Assembly: GCA_959605275.1 (NCBI GenBank)
Contig: CAUHFD010000120.1
Coordinates: forward strand, 1-8,407
Reading direction: 5' to 3'
From: an uncultured Eubacteriales bacterium
GTDB lineage: Bacteria > Bacillota > Clostridia > Oscillospirales > Ruminococcaceae
DNA: 8,407 nt
The position numbers and the translations under genes were made by a program. Below are positions 1-6,962 of the stretch, one piece after another. The notes under the pieces were generated by a model. That model was given only the letters and a program-made list of their open reading frames with translations, did no database searches and was not told the DNA's origin. Within the stretch, counting starts at the first letter, position 1. Each line of letters opens with the position of its first letter.

Positions 1-1
1 T

Positions 2-967
2 GAAGGCAAATATCTTTTGGGTACCTCTTTTGCGCGGCCGATTATCGGTAAACGGCTGGTAGAGATTGCCAAGGCAGAGGGCGCAGATGCGATTGCACAC
101 GGCTGCACCGGAAAAGGAAATGACCAGGTTCGGTTTGAATTGGCAATCAAAGCTTACGCACCGGAAATGAAGATCATTGCTCCTTGGCGGACTTGGGAGT
201 TAAAATCTCGGGATGAAGAAATTGATTATGCTGAGGCGCATAATATTCCATTACAAATCACGCGGGAAACCAACTATTCTAAAGACAAAAACTTGTGGCA
301 TCTATCTCACGAAGGATTGGATTTGGAAGATCCGGCAAATGAGCCGATGTATGATAAAATTCTGGAGATGGGCGTTTCTCCTGAAAAGGCTCCGGATGAA
401 CCGACTTATGTAACACTTTCTTTTGAGAAAGGGATTCCTGTTGCATTGAACGGCAAAAAGATGGACGGCGTTGCCCTGATTGAAGAACTGAACAAGGTGG
501 GCGGTGCAAACGGAATCGGCATTGCGGATTTGGTGGAAAATCGGTTGGTCGGCATGAAGTCCAGAGGCGTTTATGAAACACCGGGCGGCGCAATTTTATA
601 CCATGCACATGATGTACTGGAAACGATTTGTCTGGATAAGGAAACACAGCACTACAAACAGCAGATTGCGTTAAAGTTTGCTGATATTGTATATAACGGT
701 CAGTGGTATACTCCTTTGCGGGAAGCTTTGACAGCATTTGTTGACAGTACGCAGCAGACCGTAACCGGCGAAGTGAAATTAAAGCTGTATAAAGGCAACA
801 TTATCAACGCAGGCGTAACTTCTCCATATACGCTTTACAGCGAAGAGGTTGCTACTTTTGGTGAAGACGAGGTTTACGATCAGATGGATTCTCAAGGCTT
901 CATCAATCTGTTTGGTCTGCCGATTAAAGTAAAAGCTATGCTGGATGCAAAACGGGAGAACAAATAA
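2..967 (+). CDS. argG: Argininosuccinate synthase, 5'-truncated by the window edge
   Basis: The enzyme joins citrulline and aspartate using ATP, giving argininosuccinate, AMP and pyrophosphate; it is cytosolic and normally a homotetramer. The open frame runs in from the left edge (first full codon at 2) and ends at TAA 965-967, so about 321 residues are present and, from the usual ~400, roughly 80 N-terminal residues, including the ATP-binding P-loop region, lie outside. Visible family landmarks are YLLGTSFARP at the left edge, HGCTGKGNDQVRFE (nt 98-139), the block GIGIADLVENRLVGMKSRG followed by YETPGG (about nt 512-588), and YDQMDSQGFINLFGLP near the C-terminus. A TTG at 17 could be taken for a start, but it falls inside a conserved motif and the frame stays open upstream, so it is not one. 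argH follows after 133 bases. The identification is secure; no internal damage is seen. Confidence 0.98.
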   Translation, partial: EGKYLLGTSFARPIIGKRLVEIAKAEGADAIAHGCTGKGNDQVRFELAIKAYAPEMKIIAPWRTWELKSRDEEIDYAEAHNIPLQITRETNYSKDKNLWHLSHEGLDLEDPANEPMYDKILEMGVSPEKAPDEPTYVTLSFEKGIPVALNGKKMDGVALIEELNKVGGANGIGIADLVENRLVGMKSRGVYETPGGAILYHAHDVLETICLDKETQHYKQQIALKFADIVYNGQWYTPLREALTAFVDSTQQTVTGEVKLKLYKGNIINAGVTSPYTLYSEEVATFGEDEVYDQMDSQGFINLFGLPIKVKAMLDAKRENK

Positions 968-976
968 TTTGAACGC

Positions 977-994
977 GTTGTCGGCGTTGTCGGC
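977..994 (+). repeat. Two tandem copies of a 9-base unit in the argG-argH spacer
   Basis: GTTGTCGGC occurs twice back to back (977-985 and 986-994), just after argG and five bases before the long hairpin. The flanks GCGT (975-978) and ACGC (995-998) are complementary, so the repeat could sit in the loop of a short stem stacked on that hairpin. Two short copies can arise by chance or slippage; no function is evident. Confidence 0.6.
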
Positions 995-998
995 ACGC

Positions 999-1035
999 TC
1001 AGAATAGGGCAGACAAAATGTCTGCCCTATTCTGA
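999..1035 (+). terminator. Perfect 17-bp hairpin after argG, possible terminator or processing element
   Basis: Bases 999-1015 are exactly complementary to 1019-1035 with a three-base AAA loop, 31 bases after the argG stop codon. The stem centre is GC-rich (GGGCAGAC/GTCTGCCC). The downstream bases are ATACTGATTATTTG, which is U-containing but not a proper U-tract, so this is not a textbook intrinsic terminator. It could terminate partially (perhaps with help from Nus factors), stabilise the 3' end of the argG message, or be an RNase III site separating argG from argH. The structure is directly visible; the role is inferred. Confidence 0.6.
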
Positions 1036-1084
1036 ATACTGATTATTTGTCAGCTTTATAGTTAATGAACCGGAGAATAAGAAA

Positions 1085-1090
1085 AAAGGA
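1085..1090 (+). promoter_or_regulatory. Ribosome binding site that fixes the argH start
   Basis: AAAGGA lies 10 bases before ATG 1101. The in-frame upstream ATG at 1065 has no purine-rich site before it and would add 12 residues ahead of the normal ArgH N-terminus, so 1101 is preferred. Confidence 0.75.
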
Positions 1091-1100
1091 TGGAAAAGTC

Positions 1101-2483
1101 ATGGCAAAAATGTGGGCAGGACGGTTTTCGAAAGAAGTGGATGAAAAAGTAAATGATTTTAATTCATCTATTTCTTTTGATTGTCGTATGTATCGGCAGG
1201 ATATCCGCGGAAGTATTGCTCATGCAACTATGCTCGGAGAAACCGGCATCATCGACAAACAGGAATCCGAAGTGATCATACAAGGGCTGAAAGAGATTTT
1301 GGACGATATTGAGAATGGAAGTTTGCAATTTGATCCGACCGCAGAGGATATCCATATGTTCGTTGAAGCAGAACTCACGAAGCGGTTAGGAGCGCCCGGA
1401 AAGCGTCTGCATACTGCTCGAAGCAGAAATGATCAGGTGGCATTGGATATCCGATTGTATTTAAGAGATGAAATTGCGGAGCTTTCTGATTTGGTGACAG
1501 AGCTGGTCATGACTTTTTGTGATTTGGCAGAGAAACACACCGATACAGTAATGCCCGGATATACTCATTTGCAGCGTGCTCAGCCGATCACGTTTGGACA
1601 TCATTTGATGGCGTATGTACAGATGTTGCTGCGGGATTTGGGAAGACTGCAGGATACGGTAAAAAGGATGAATGAATGCCCGCTGGGAAGTTGTGCTTTG
1701 GCGGCAACGACTTATCCGATCGATCGGGAACTGGTCGGAAATCTGCTTGATTTTGATGGGATTACCCAAAACAGCTTAGACGGCGTTTCTGACCGTGATT
1801 TTTGCATGGAATTGGCATCTGCTGTTTCTATTTTAATGGTACATCTTTCTCGTTTTTCAGAAGAGGTCATCCTTTGGTGCTCTTGGGAATTTAAGTTTAT
1901 TGAATTGGATGATGCTTATGCGACCGGGTCCAGTATTATGCCGCAGAAAAAGAATCCCGATATCACCGAATTGGTACGCGGAAAAACCGGACGCGTCATC
2001 GGCGATTTGATGACTCTGCTGACCATGATGAAAAATCTTCCGCTTGCCTATAATAAAGATATGCAGGAAGATAAAGAAGCCATTTTTGATGCTGTGGATA
2101 CTGCAAAGCTCTGTCTTGGCACGGTGATTCCGATGGTCAAAACAATGCGGGTGCTGAAAGATAACATGAGAGCAGCCGCGGCAAAAGGGTTTATCAACGC
2201 AACAGATTGTGCAGATTATCTGGTAAAAAAAGGCTTACCGTTCCGAGACGCCTATAAGATGACAGGACAACTGGTTGCGTTGTGTATTGAAAAAGGGATG
2301 ACCCTGGAAACACTTCCATTGGAGATTTATCAATCTGTTTGTGATTTGTTTACCGAGGACGTTTATGAGGCAATTAATTTGGATACCTGTGTAAACGGCA
2401 GAAATACGCCCGGAGGACCTTCGGCACAGAGCGTTTTAGCACAGATAAAAGAAGCGAGGGCAAAATTAAATGGAAAACAGTGA
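1101..2483 (+). CDS. argH: Argininosuccinate lyase
   Basis: This enzyme splits argininosuccinate into arginine and fumarate, the last step of the pathway; it is a cytosolic homotetramer of the fumarase/aspartase superfamily. From ATG 1101 the protein has 460 residues, typical of the family. It opens MAKMWAGRFSKE, matching the usual short WGGRF start. HTARSRNDQV is at 104-113, PGYTHLQRAQPITFGHH (the second conserved block, with the catalytic histidine) at about 152-168, and the superfamily signature GSSIMPQKKNPD at 276-287, whose flexible loop carries the catalytic serine. Active-site residues come from different subunits, and all three blocks are present, so it should be functional. Its stop TGA 2481-2483 lies inside argC, a 14-base overlap that suggests coupled translation. 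A separate weak promoter in the 65 bases before it cannot be excluded (TATAGT at 1057-1062), but no good -35 is paired with it. Confidence 0.98.
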   Translation: MAKMWAGRFSKEVDEKVNDFNSSISFDCRMYRQDIRGSIAHATMLGETGIIDKQESEVIIQGLKEILDDIENGSLQFDPTAEDIHMFVEAELTKRLGAPGKRLHTARSRNDQVALDIRLYLRDEIAELSDLVTELVMTFCDLAEKHTDTVMPGYTHLQRAQPITFGHHLMAYVQMLLRDLGRLQDTVKRMNECPLGSCALAATTYPIDRELVGNLLDFDGITQNSLDGVSDRDFCMELASAVSILMVHLSRFSEEVILWCSWEFKFIELDDAYATGSSIMPQKKNPDITELVRGKTGRVIGDLMTLLTMMKNLPLAYNKDMQEDKEAIFDAVDTAKLCLGTVIPMVKTMRVLKDNMRAAAAKGFINATDCADYLVKKGLPFRDAYKMTGQLVALCIEKGMTLETLPLEIYQSVCDLFTEDVYEAINLDTCVNGRNTPGGPSAQSVLAQIKEARAKLNGKQ

Positions 2484-3519
2484 TAAGATTAAGGTTGGCA
2501 TTATCGGTGCAACCGGTTATGCCGGAGAGGAATTGCTGCGGTTATTGCTCAATCATCCGCAGACTGTTATCGGCGGAATCAGCTCGGTGAGCTTTGAGGG
2601 AGAAAGCATTTCGAAAGTGTATCCTTCTTTATCGGGATTTTGTGATATGGTGTTGTCTGACGAAGATACAGTCATTCAGAATAGCGATGTCGTGTTTGCA
2701 TCGCTGCCGCATGGTTTGTCCGAACCAAAGGCAAAGAAATGTCTGGAGCAGGGAAAGGCATTTATTGATTTGGGTGCGGACTTCCGCTTGTATGATGAAA
2801 AAGATTATCAGCAATGGTATGGACTGTCTTATCAGGAGAAGGCATTGCATGAACAAGCGGTTTACTGCATTCCGGAGTTACATCGGGCATTGGCAGCCGG
2901 CAAAAAGCTCATCGGTAATCCGGGATGCTATCCGACCAGTATTGCACTGGGATTGGCTCCTGCCGTGAAAGCAGATTTTATTCGGGTTGATAACTTGATT
3001 ATTGACAGCAAATCGGGAGTAACCGGTGCCGGACGGGGATTGAGTCAGACTACTCACTATCCCGATTGCAACGAGGCGTTTTCCCCCTATAAAGTTGCGG
3101 CACATCGCCATACGCCTGAAATTGAGCAGACGATTTCGGGACTTGCGGGGGAACAGGCAACGATTACTTTTGTACCGCATCTGCTGCCGGTCAACCGTGG
3201 CATTGTGTCCACCATTTATGCAGAGCTGAAAGCGGAAACTTCAATGGAAGAGGTCTATCAGCAATATTGCTCTTTTTACGGGCAGGAACAGTTTGTTCGG
3301 GTAATGCCGCTTGGCAGCTTTGCTAACTTAAAGAATGTGACATTTTCCAATATGTGTGATATTTCATTGCATATGGATACCAGAACAAACCGCTTGATTA
3401 TTGTTTCTACCATTGATAACATGATAAAAGGTGCAGCGGGGCAGGCAATTCAGAACATGAACCTGATTTGCGGATTGCCGGAGAATACAGGATTGCATTT
3501 GGTACCGCCGGCATTTTAA
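2470..3519 (+). CDS. argC: N-acetyl-gamma-glutamyl-phosphate reductase
   Basis: It reduces N-acetylglutamyl 5-phosphate with NADPH to N-acetylglutamate semialdehyde, the third step of ornithine synthesis. The 349-residue protein is the usual length of the long bacterial form. The N-terminal Rossmann motif is VGIIGATGYAGEELLRLL (from residue 9). LPHGLSEPKAK (79-89) and DLGADFRL (100-107) follow, and GNPGCYPTS (149-157) carries the catalytic Cys153. KSGVTGAGRG and HRHTPEIEQ are further conserved blocks. ATG 2470 is preceded by GAGGG (2456-2460) at 9 bases inside the end of argH, so the start is well supported and overlaps argH by 14 bases. A GTG at 2480 is out of frame. argJ begins 44 bases after the stop codon. 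No irregularity is seen in the protein. Confidence 0.98.
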   Translation: MENSDKIKVGIIGATGYAGEELLRLLLNHPQTVIGGISSVSFEGESISKVYPSLSGFCDMVLSDEDTVIQNSDVVFASLPHGLSEPKAKKCLEQGKAFIDLGADFRLYDEKDYQQWYGLSYQEKALHEQAVYCIPELHRALAAGKKLIGNPGCYPTSIALGLAPAVKADFIRVDNLIIDSKSGVTGAGRGLSQTTHYPDCNEAFSPYKVAAHRHTPEIEQTISGLAGEQATITFVPHLLPVNRGIVSTIYAELKAETSMEEVYQQYCSFYGQEQFVRVMPLGSFANLKNVTFSNMCDISLHMDTRTNRLIIVSTIDNMIKGAAGQAIQNMNLICGLPENTGLHLVPPAF

Positions 3520-3532
3520 GATGAGATAGAAA

Positions 3533-3552
3533 AGGAGAAGCTGACATTCAGC
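3533..3552 (+). promoter_or_regulatory. argJ ribosome binding site followed by a small hairpin
   Basis: AGGAG (3533-3537) is the only good Shine-Dalgarno before argJ, but it lies 26 bases from ATG 3564. Between them GCTGA (3540-3544) and TCAGC (3548-3552) can form a 5-bp stem with loop CAT. Folding would cut the effective distance to about 13 bases. Alternatively translation starts at the in-frame ATT 3546, 8 bases after AGGAG. No other purine-rich site precedes the ATG. Confidence 0.5.
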
Positions 3553-3563
3553 GTAATACAAAG

Positions 3564-4799
3564 ATGAGAGTGAATTTTAAAGGATTTGATTTTGTCGACG
3601 GCGGAATTTGTGCGCCGGCAGGATTTCAGGCGGCAGGAATCCACTGCGGAATCCGTAAAAATAAAGACAAGCGGGATTTGGCGTTGATTTACAGTGAAGA
3701 TATCTGCACAGCGGCGGCTATTTATACGCAGAACAAGGTCAAGGGCGCGCCGATTGCCGTAACAAAAAAGAATATCAAAAACGGCAAAGCCCAGGCAATC
3801 ATTGTAAACAGCGGGAATGCCAATACTTGTAATGTCGACGGAGAGCAAAAAGCACAGATGATGTGTGATTTGACGGCAAAAGCGCTCGGCATCGATCAAC
3901 AGGATGTGATCGTTGCGTCTACCGGCGTTATTGGTCAGGTGCTGGATATTGAACCAATTCAAGACGGTATGCCGCAATTGGTGTCAGAGCTTTCTGATGG
4001 TGGAAGCAACAATGCCGCCGAGGCAATTATGACCACCGATACGGTAAAAAAAGAAATTGCGGTGGAGTTTCACATGGGTGATGCCGTTTGTAAAATTGCC
4101 GGTATTGCGAAAGGAAGCGGTATGATCCATCCAAATATGGCAACCATGCTTTGCTTTATTACCACCGATGTGGCGATTGAAGCGGAATTGCTGCAATTGG
4201 CTTTAAAAAAGGTTGCGGACGATACATTCAACATGGTTAGTATTGATGGTGACACTTCGACCAATGACATGGCATGCGTGCTGGCTTCCGGAAAAGCGGG
4301 AAATCCACTCATTGACAAGCAGGATACCGACTACGAAATTTTTATCAATGCGCTTTATGTGGTTTTGATGAATCTGTCCCGTGAAATTGCGGCTGACGGT
4401 GAGGGCGCAACCAAACTGTTAGAATGCCATGTGACCGGAGCAGATGACGAGCAGACCGCAAAAAAAGTAGCAAAATCGGTCATTACTTCCAGCCTGTTTA
4501 AGTCTGCAATGTTTGGCGCAGATGCGAATTGGGGCAGAATATTATGCGCCATCGGATATGCGGATGCGGAATTTAATATTGATGAGGTCAGCGTTCAGCT
4601 TGCGTCGGCAAAAGGCTGTATTCGAGTTTGCGAATATGGGGCTGGGGTTGACTTTAGTGAAGAGACTGCAAAAGAAATTTTGCTGGAGGATGAAATCAAA
4701 ATTATTGTCAGCCTCGGTAAAGGCAAATATTCTGCAGTAGCTTGGGGCTGTGATTTGACCTATGATTATGTAAAAATCAACGGCGATTACCGGACCTGA
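3564..4799 (+). CDS. argJ: Glutamate N-acetyltransferase (ornithine acetyltransferase), self-cleaving
   Basis: ArgJ moves the acetyl group of N-acetylornithine to glutamate, releasing ornithine and recycling acetyl; some members also use acetyl-CoA and so perform the first step too. The 411-residue precursor is full length. VDGGICAPAGFQAAG (11-25) is the usual N-terminal block. VNSGNANTC is at 81-89, STGVIG (119-124) holds the oxyanion-hole Thr-Gly, and KGSGMIHPNMATML (183-196) is the self-cleavage motif. Cleavage should fall between Ala193 and Thr194, leaving Thr194 as the N-terminal nucleophile of the beta chain. DGDTSTNDM, DGEGATK, DANWGRI and the C-terminal end YVKINGDYRT also fit the family. 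Whether it is mono- or bifunctional cannot be read from sequence; no argA is visible in the window, which leaves the bifunctional option open. The ATG given has an unusually distant ribosome site, and an in-frame ATT at 3546 would add six residues. Confidence 0.97.
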   Translation: MRVNFKGFDFVDGGICAPAGFQAAGIHCGIRKNKDKRDLALIYSEDICTAAAIYTQNKVKGAPIAVTKKNIKNGKAQAIIVNSGNANTCNVDGEQKAQMMCDLTAKALGIDQQDVIVASTGVIGQVLDIEPIQDGMPQLVSELSDGGSNNAAEAIMTTDTVKKEIAVEFHMGDAVCKIAGIAKGSGMIHPNMATMLCFITTDVAIEAELLQLALKKVADDTFNMVSIDGDTSTNDMACVLASGKAGNPLIDKQDTDYEIFINALYVVLMNLSREIAADGEGATKLLECHVTGADDEQTAKKVAKSVITSSLFKSAMFGADANWGRILCAIGYADAEFNIDEVSVQLASAKGCIRVCEYGAGVDFSEETAKEILLEDEIKIIVSLGKGKYSAVAWGCDLTYDYVKINGDYRT

Positions 4800-4811
4800 T
4801 GCCAACATCAG
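4796..4811 (+). other. Small perfect hairpin over the argJ stop codon
   Basis: CTGATG (4796-4801) pairs with CATCAG (4806-4811) around loop CCAA, and AATTTTG follows. The left arm contains the argJ stop codon. The six-base stem is too weak and the T-run too short for efficient termination, and argB starts 42 bases after argJ, so read-through is expected. It may slow or protect the message. Confidence 0.4.
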
Positions 4812-4841
4812 AATTTTGACCGAGAAAGGATTGTCACTGAA

Positions 4842-5699
4842 ATGGAAATTCAAAACAGTGTGAAAGCGCAGGTATTGGCGGACGCACTTCCTTATATTCA
4901 AAAATATACCAACAAAATTGTTGTTGTGAAATACGGCGGGAACGCCATGATTCGGGATGATTTAAAGCAGGCAGTCATGAGTGATATTGTGTTGCTGTCC
5001 TTGGTTGGTATCAAGGTAGTGTTGGTGCATGGCGGCGGTCCCGAAATTAACGATATGCTGAAAAAGGTCGGGAAAGAAAGCAAATTTATAAACGGGCTCC
5101 GGTATACCGACAAGGAAACGGCAGAAATTGTCCAGATGGTTTTGGCGGGCAAGGTAAATAAAGGGCTTGTCAGTCTGTTACAGCAGCATAACGGAAAAGC
5201 TTTGGGACTGTGCGGTACTGACGGCGGAATGCTGATCGCTGAAAAGATAAAAAGCGAAGTGGACTTAGGCTATGTCGGTCAAATCAAAAAAATTGATGTA
5301 AATCCTATTGTAAAGGCTTTGGATGACGGATATATTCCGGTGGTTGCAACTGTTGCCAGTTCGGAAGATGGAGAAATTTATAACATCAATGCTGATACTG
5401 CCGCGGCGCAGATCGCAGCTGCGTTAAATGCGGAAAATCTCATATTAATGACTGACATTAAAGGGCTTTTGCGTAACAAAGATGATGAAAATACCTTGAT
5501 TCCGTTTGTACAGGTCAGTGAAGTGCCTTCGCTGATTCGAGACGGGATTATTTCGGGAGGAATGATTCCGAAAATAGAATGCTGTGTGGAAAGCGTTCGA
5601 CGTGGTGTCAATCGGGCATTTATCATTGACGGAAGAATACCGCATTCTATCTTGATAGAGATGTTTTCCAACGAAGGTATCGGTACGATGTTTCAATAA
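4842..5699 (+). CDS. argB: Acetylglutamate kinase, arginine-sensitive type
   Basis: It phosphorylates N-acetylglutamate with ATP to N-acetylglutamyl 5-phosphate, the committed and usually controlled step of the cyclic pathway. The 285-residue protein belongs to the amino acid kinase family. VVKYGGNAM (28-36) contains the phosphate-binding lysine and glycines, VHGGGPEIN (62-70) the substrate loop, NINADTAAAQIA (181-192) the N-acetylglutamate/nucleotide site, LMTDIKGLL (202-210) and GGMIPKIECC (229-238) the nucleotide site with its conserved lysine. About 25 residues precede the first strand, forming the N-terminal helix seen in hexameric, arginine-inhibited kinases, and the end HSILIEMFSNEGIGTMF matches the C-terminal arginine-site signature of that group. 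Feedback inhibition is therefore predicted, not shown. AAAGGA (4825-4830) lies 11 bases before the ATG. argD follows after 78 bases. Confidence 0.98.
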   Translation: MEIQNSVKAQVLADALPYIQKYTNKIVVVKYGGNAMIRDDLKQAVMSDIVLLSLVGIKVVLVHGGGPEINDMLKKVGKESKFINGLRYTDKETAEIVQMVLAGKVNKGLVSLLQQHNGKALGLCGTDGGMLIAEKIKSEVDLGYVGQIKKIDVNPIVKALDDGYIPVVATVASSEDGEIYNINADTAAAQIAAALNAENLILMTDIKGLLRNKDDENTLIPFVQVSEVPSLIRDGIISGGMIPKIECCVESVRRGVNRAFIIDGRIPHSILIEMFSNEGIGTMFQ

Positions 5700-5777
5700 A
5701 ATGGTAACAGCTTTTGTTATGGTGCTGTTGGCGCATCGGTACGCAAAGGACATTACGGATAGTAAAGGAAAAAGATC

Positions 5778-6962
5778 ATGGATTTCGATACATTAAAAGC
5801 AAAAGATCAGTCTTATATTGTAAATACATATGCACGATTCGATGTTTGTCCGCAAAAAGGGAGCGGCGCAACCTGTATTGATGCCGCCGGTAAGAGTTAT
5901 GTTGATTTCGGGAGTGGAATTGGTGTGAACTCGCTTGGCTATTGCGACAAAGGCTGGGTGGCGGCTGTAACGGAACAGTTAAATCAATTACAGCATTGCT
6001 CGAATCTTTATTATTCCGAACCGGATGTGCGGCTGGCTGAAAAATTGTGTACATTGACCGGATATCATCAGGTGTTTTTCGGTAACTCCGGCGCAGAGGC
6101 AAATGAGTGTGCGATTAAAACGGCGAGAAAACGCAGCTTTGATAAATACGGAGCAGGTCGTCATAAAATTATTTCGCTTGTGAATTCCTTTCACGGACGA
6201 ACGATCACCACTCTGTCCGCAACCGGACAGGATGTTTTTCATCAGTATTTTTATCCGTTTACCGAAGGCTTTGATTATGCGACAGCTAACGATTTTGCTG
6301 ATTTGCAAAGCAAAGTGGATGATTCGGTTTGCGGGATTATGATGGAATTAATTCAGGGTGAGGGCGGCGTTATGCCGTTGGAACAGGATTTTGTGGATGC
6401 GGTAAAGCTCTTGTGTGCGCAAAAGGACATTACTCTGATTGTGGATGAGGTGCAAACCGGAATCGGTAGAACGGGACATCTTCTTGCCTGTGAACATTAT
6501 GGCTTAAAACCGGATTTGGTGACGCTGGCGAAAGGACTTGGCGGCGGACTGCCGATTGGTGCGGTATTGATGACAGAAGAGTATGCATCTGTATTAGGCG
6601 CCGGAATGCACGGTACTACCTTCGGAGGAAATCCGGTTGTTTGTGCGGGCGGTATTGAGGTGCTCAACCGGGTTGCTGATAAACATTTTCTGGATGAAGT
6701 AACGCAAAAAGGAAAGTATATCCGTCAGCAGTTGTCTGAAGTCAGCGAAGTGGCAGGTGTGGACGGAATCGGTATGATGCTGGGGATACGTCTAAAGTCG
6801 AAAAAAGCCGCTGACGTTGCGAAAGCGTGTGTGGCAAACGGACTGTTGATTTTGACTGCAAAGGAAAAGCTGCGGATGTTGCCGCCGCTGACTATCACAC
6901 AGCAAGAACTGGATGAGGGCTTGCGGATTTTAACGGATATTTTAAGCAGGGATACGCTATGA
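5778..6962 (+). CDS. argD: Acetylornithine aminotransferase
   Basis: This PLP-dependent class III aminotransferase converts N-acetylglutamate semialdehyde and glutamate to N-acetylornithine and 2-oxoglutarate. The 394-residue length is normal. FGNSGAEANE (101-110) binds the cofactor phosphate, SFHGRT (137-142) stacks on the PLP ring, IVDEVQTGIGRTG (221-233) holds Asp223 for the pyridine nitrogen, LAKGLGGGLPIGA (250-262) carries the Schiff-base Lys252, and HGTTFGGNP (278-286) is the subunit-interface phosphate loop. AAAGGA (5764-5769) lies 8 bases before ATG 5778, so the start is secure. The stop TGA overlaps the start of the HD gene in ATGA. Ornithine aminotransferase and related enzymes share these motifs; position between argB and argF makes the acetylornithine role the best call. 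Such enzymes sometimes also serve lysine synthesis. Confidence 0.96.
   Translation: MDFDTLKAKDQSYIVNTYARFDVCPQKGSGATCIDAAGKSYVDFGSGIGVNSLGYCDKGWVAAVTEQLNQLQHCSNLYYSEPDVRLAEKLCTLTGYHQVFFGNSGAEANECAIKTARKRSFDKYGAGRHKIISLVNSFHGRTITTLSATGQDVFHQYFYPFTEGFDYATANDFADLQSKVDDSVCGIMMELIQGEGGVMPLEQDFVDAVKLLCAQKDITLIVDEVQTGIGRTGHLLACEHYGLKPDLVTLAKGLGGGLPIGAVLMTEEYASVLGAGMHGTTFGGNPVVCAGGIEVLNRVADKHFLDEVTQKGKYIRQQLSEVSEVAGVDGIGMMLGIRLKSKKAADVAKACVANGLLILTAKEKLRMLPPLTITQQELDEGLRILTDILSRDTL

Noticed and set aside
279..737. Long open frames on the - strand, here and opposite the other arg genes
   Set aside because: They lie antisense to strongly conserved genes, lack good ribosome sites and have low-complexity or unrecognisable products; shadows of the real coding frames.
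1031..1052. Possible ArgR box (TGAAT...ATTTG) after the argG hairpin
   Set aside because: The half-sites are 7 bases apart instead of 4, and the left one is part of the hairpin arm.
1047..1078. Promoter for argH (TTGTCA at 1047-1052 with TATAGT or GAGAAT)
   Set aside because: TATAGT is only 4 bases from TTGTCA, and GAGAAT is at 20 bases; no properly spaced pair exists.
1065..1100. Upstream ATG extending argH by 12 residues
   Set aside because: It has no ribosome site and the added residues do not resemble the ArgH N-terminus, while ATG 1101 has AAAGGA at 10 bases.
2470..4865. Similar opening bases of argC and argB (ATGGAA...AAAACAGTG)
   Set aside because: The shared stretch is nine bases in A-rich start regions; likely coincidence, not a repeat.
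5705..5729. Weak stems in the argB-argD spacer (TAACA/TGTTA or AACAGC/GCTGTT)
   Set aside because: Short, AT-rich or long-looped, and mutually exclusive; not clearly above chance.
5701..5796. 31-codon ORF in the argB-argD spacer with a somewhat hydrophobic start
   Set aside because: No ribosome site precedes the ATG, it runs into argD in another frame, and the product resembles nothing I know. Likely chance.
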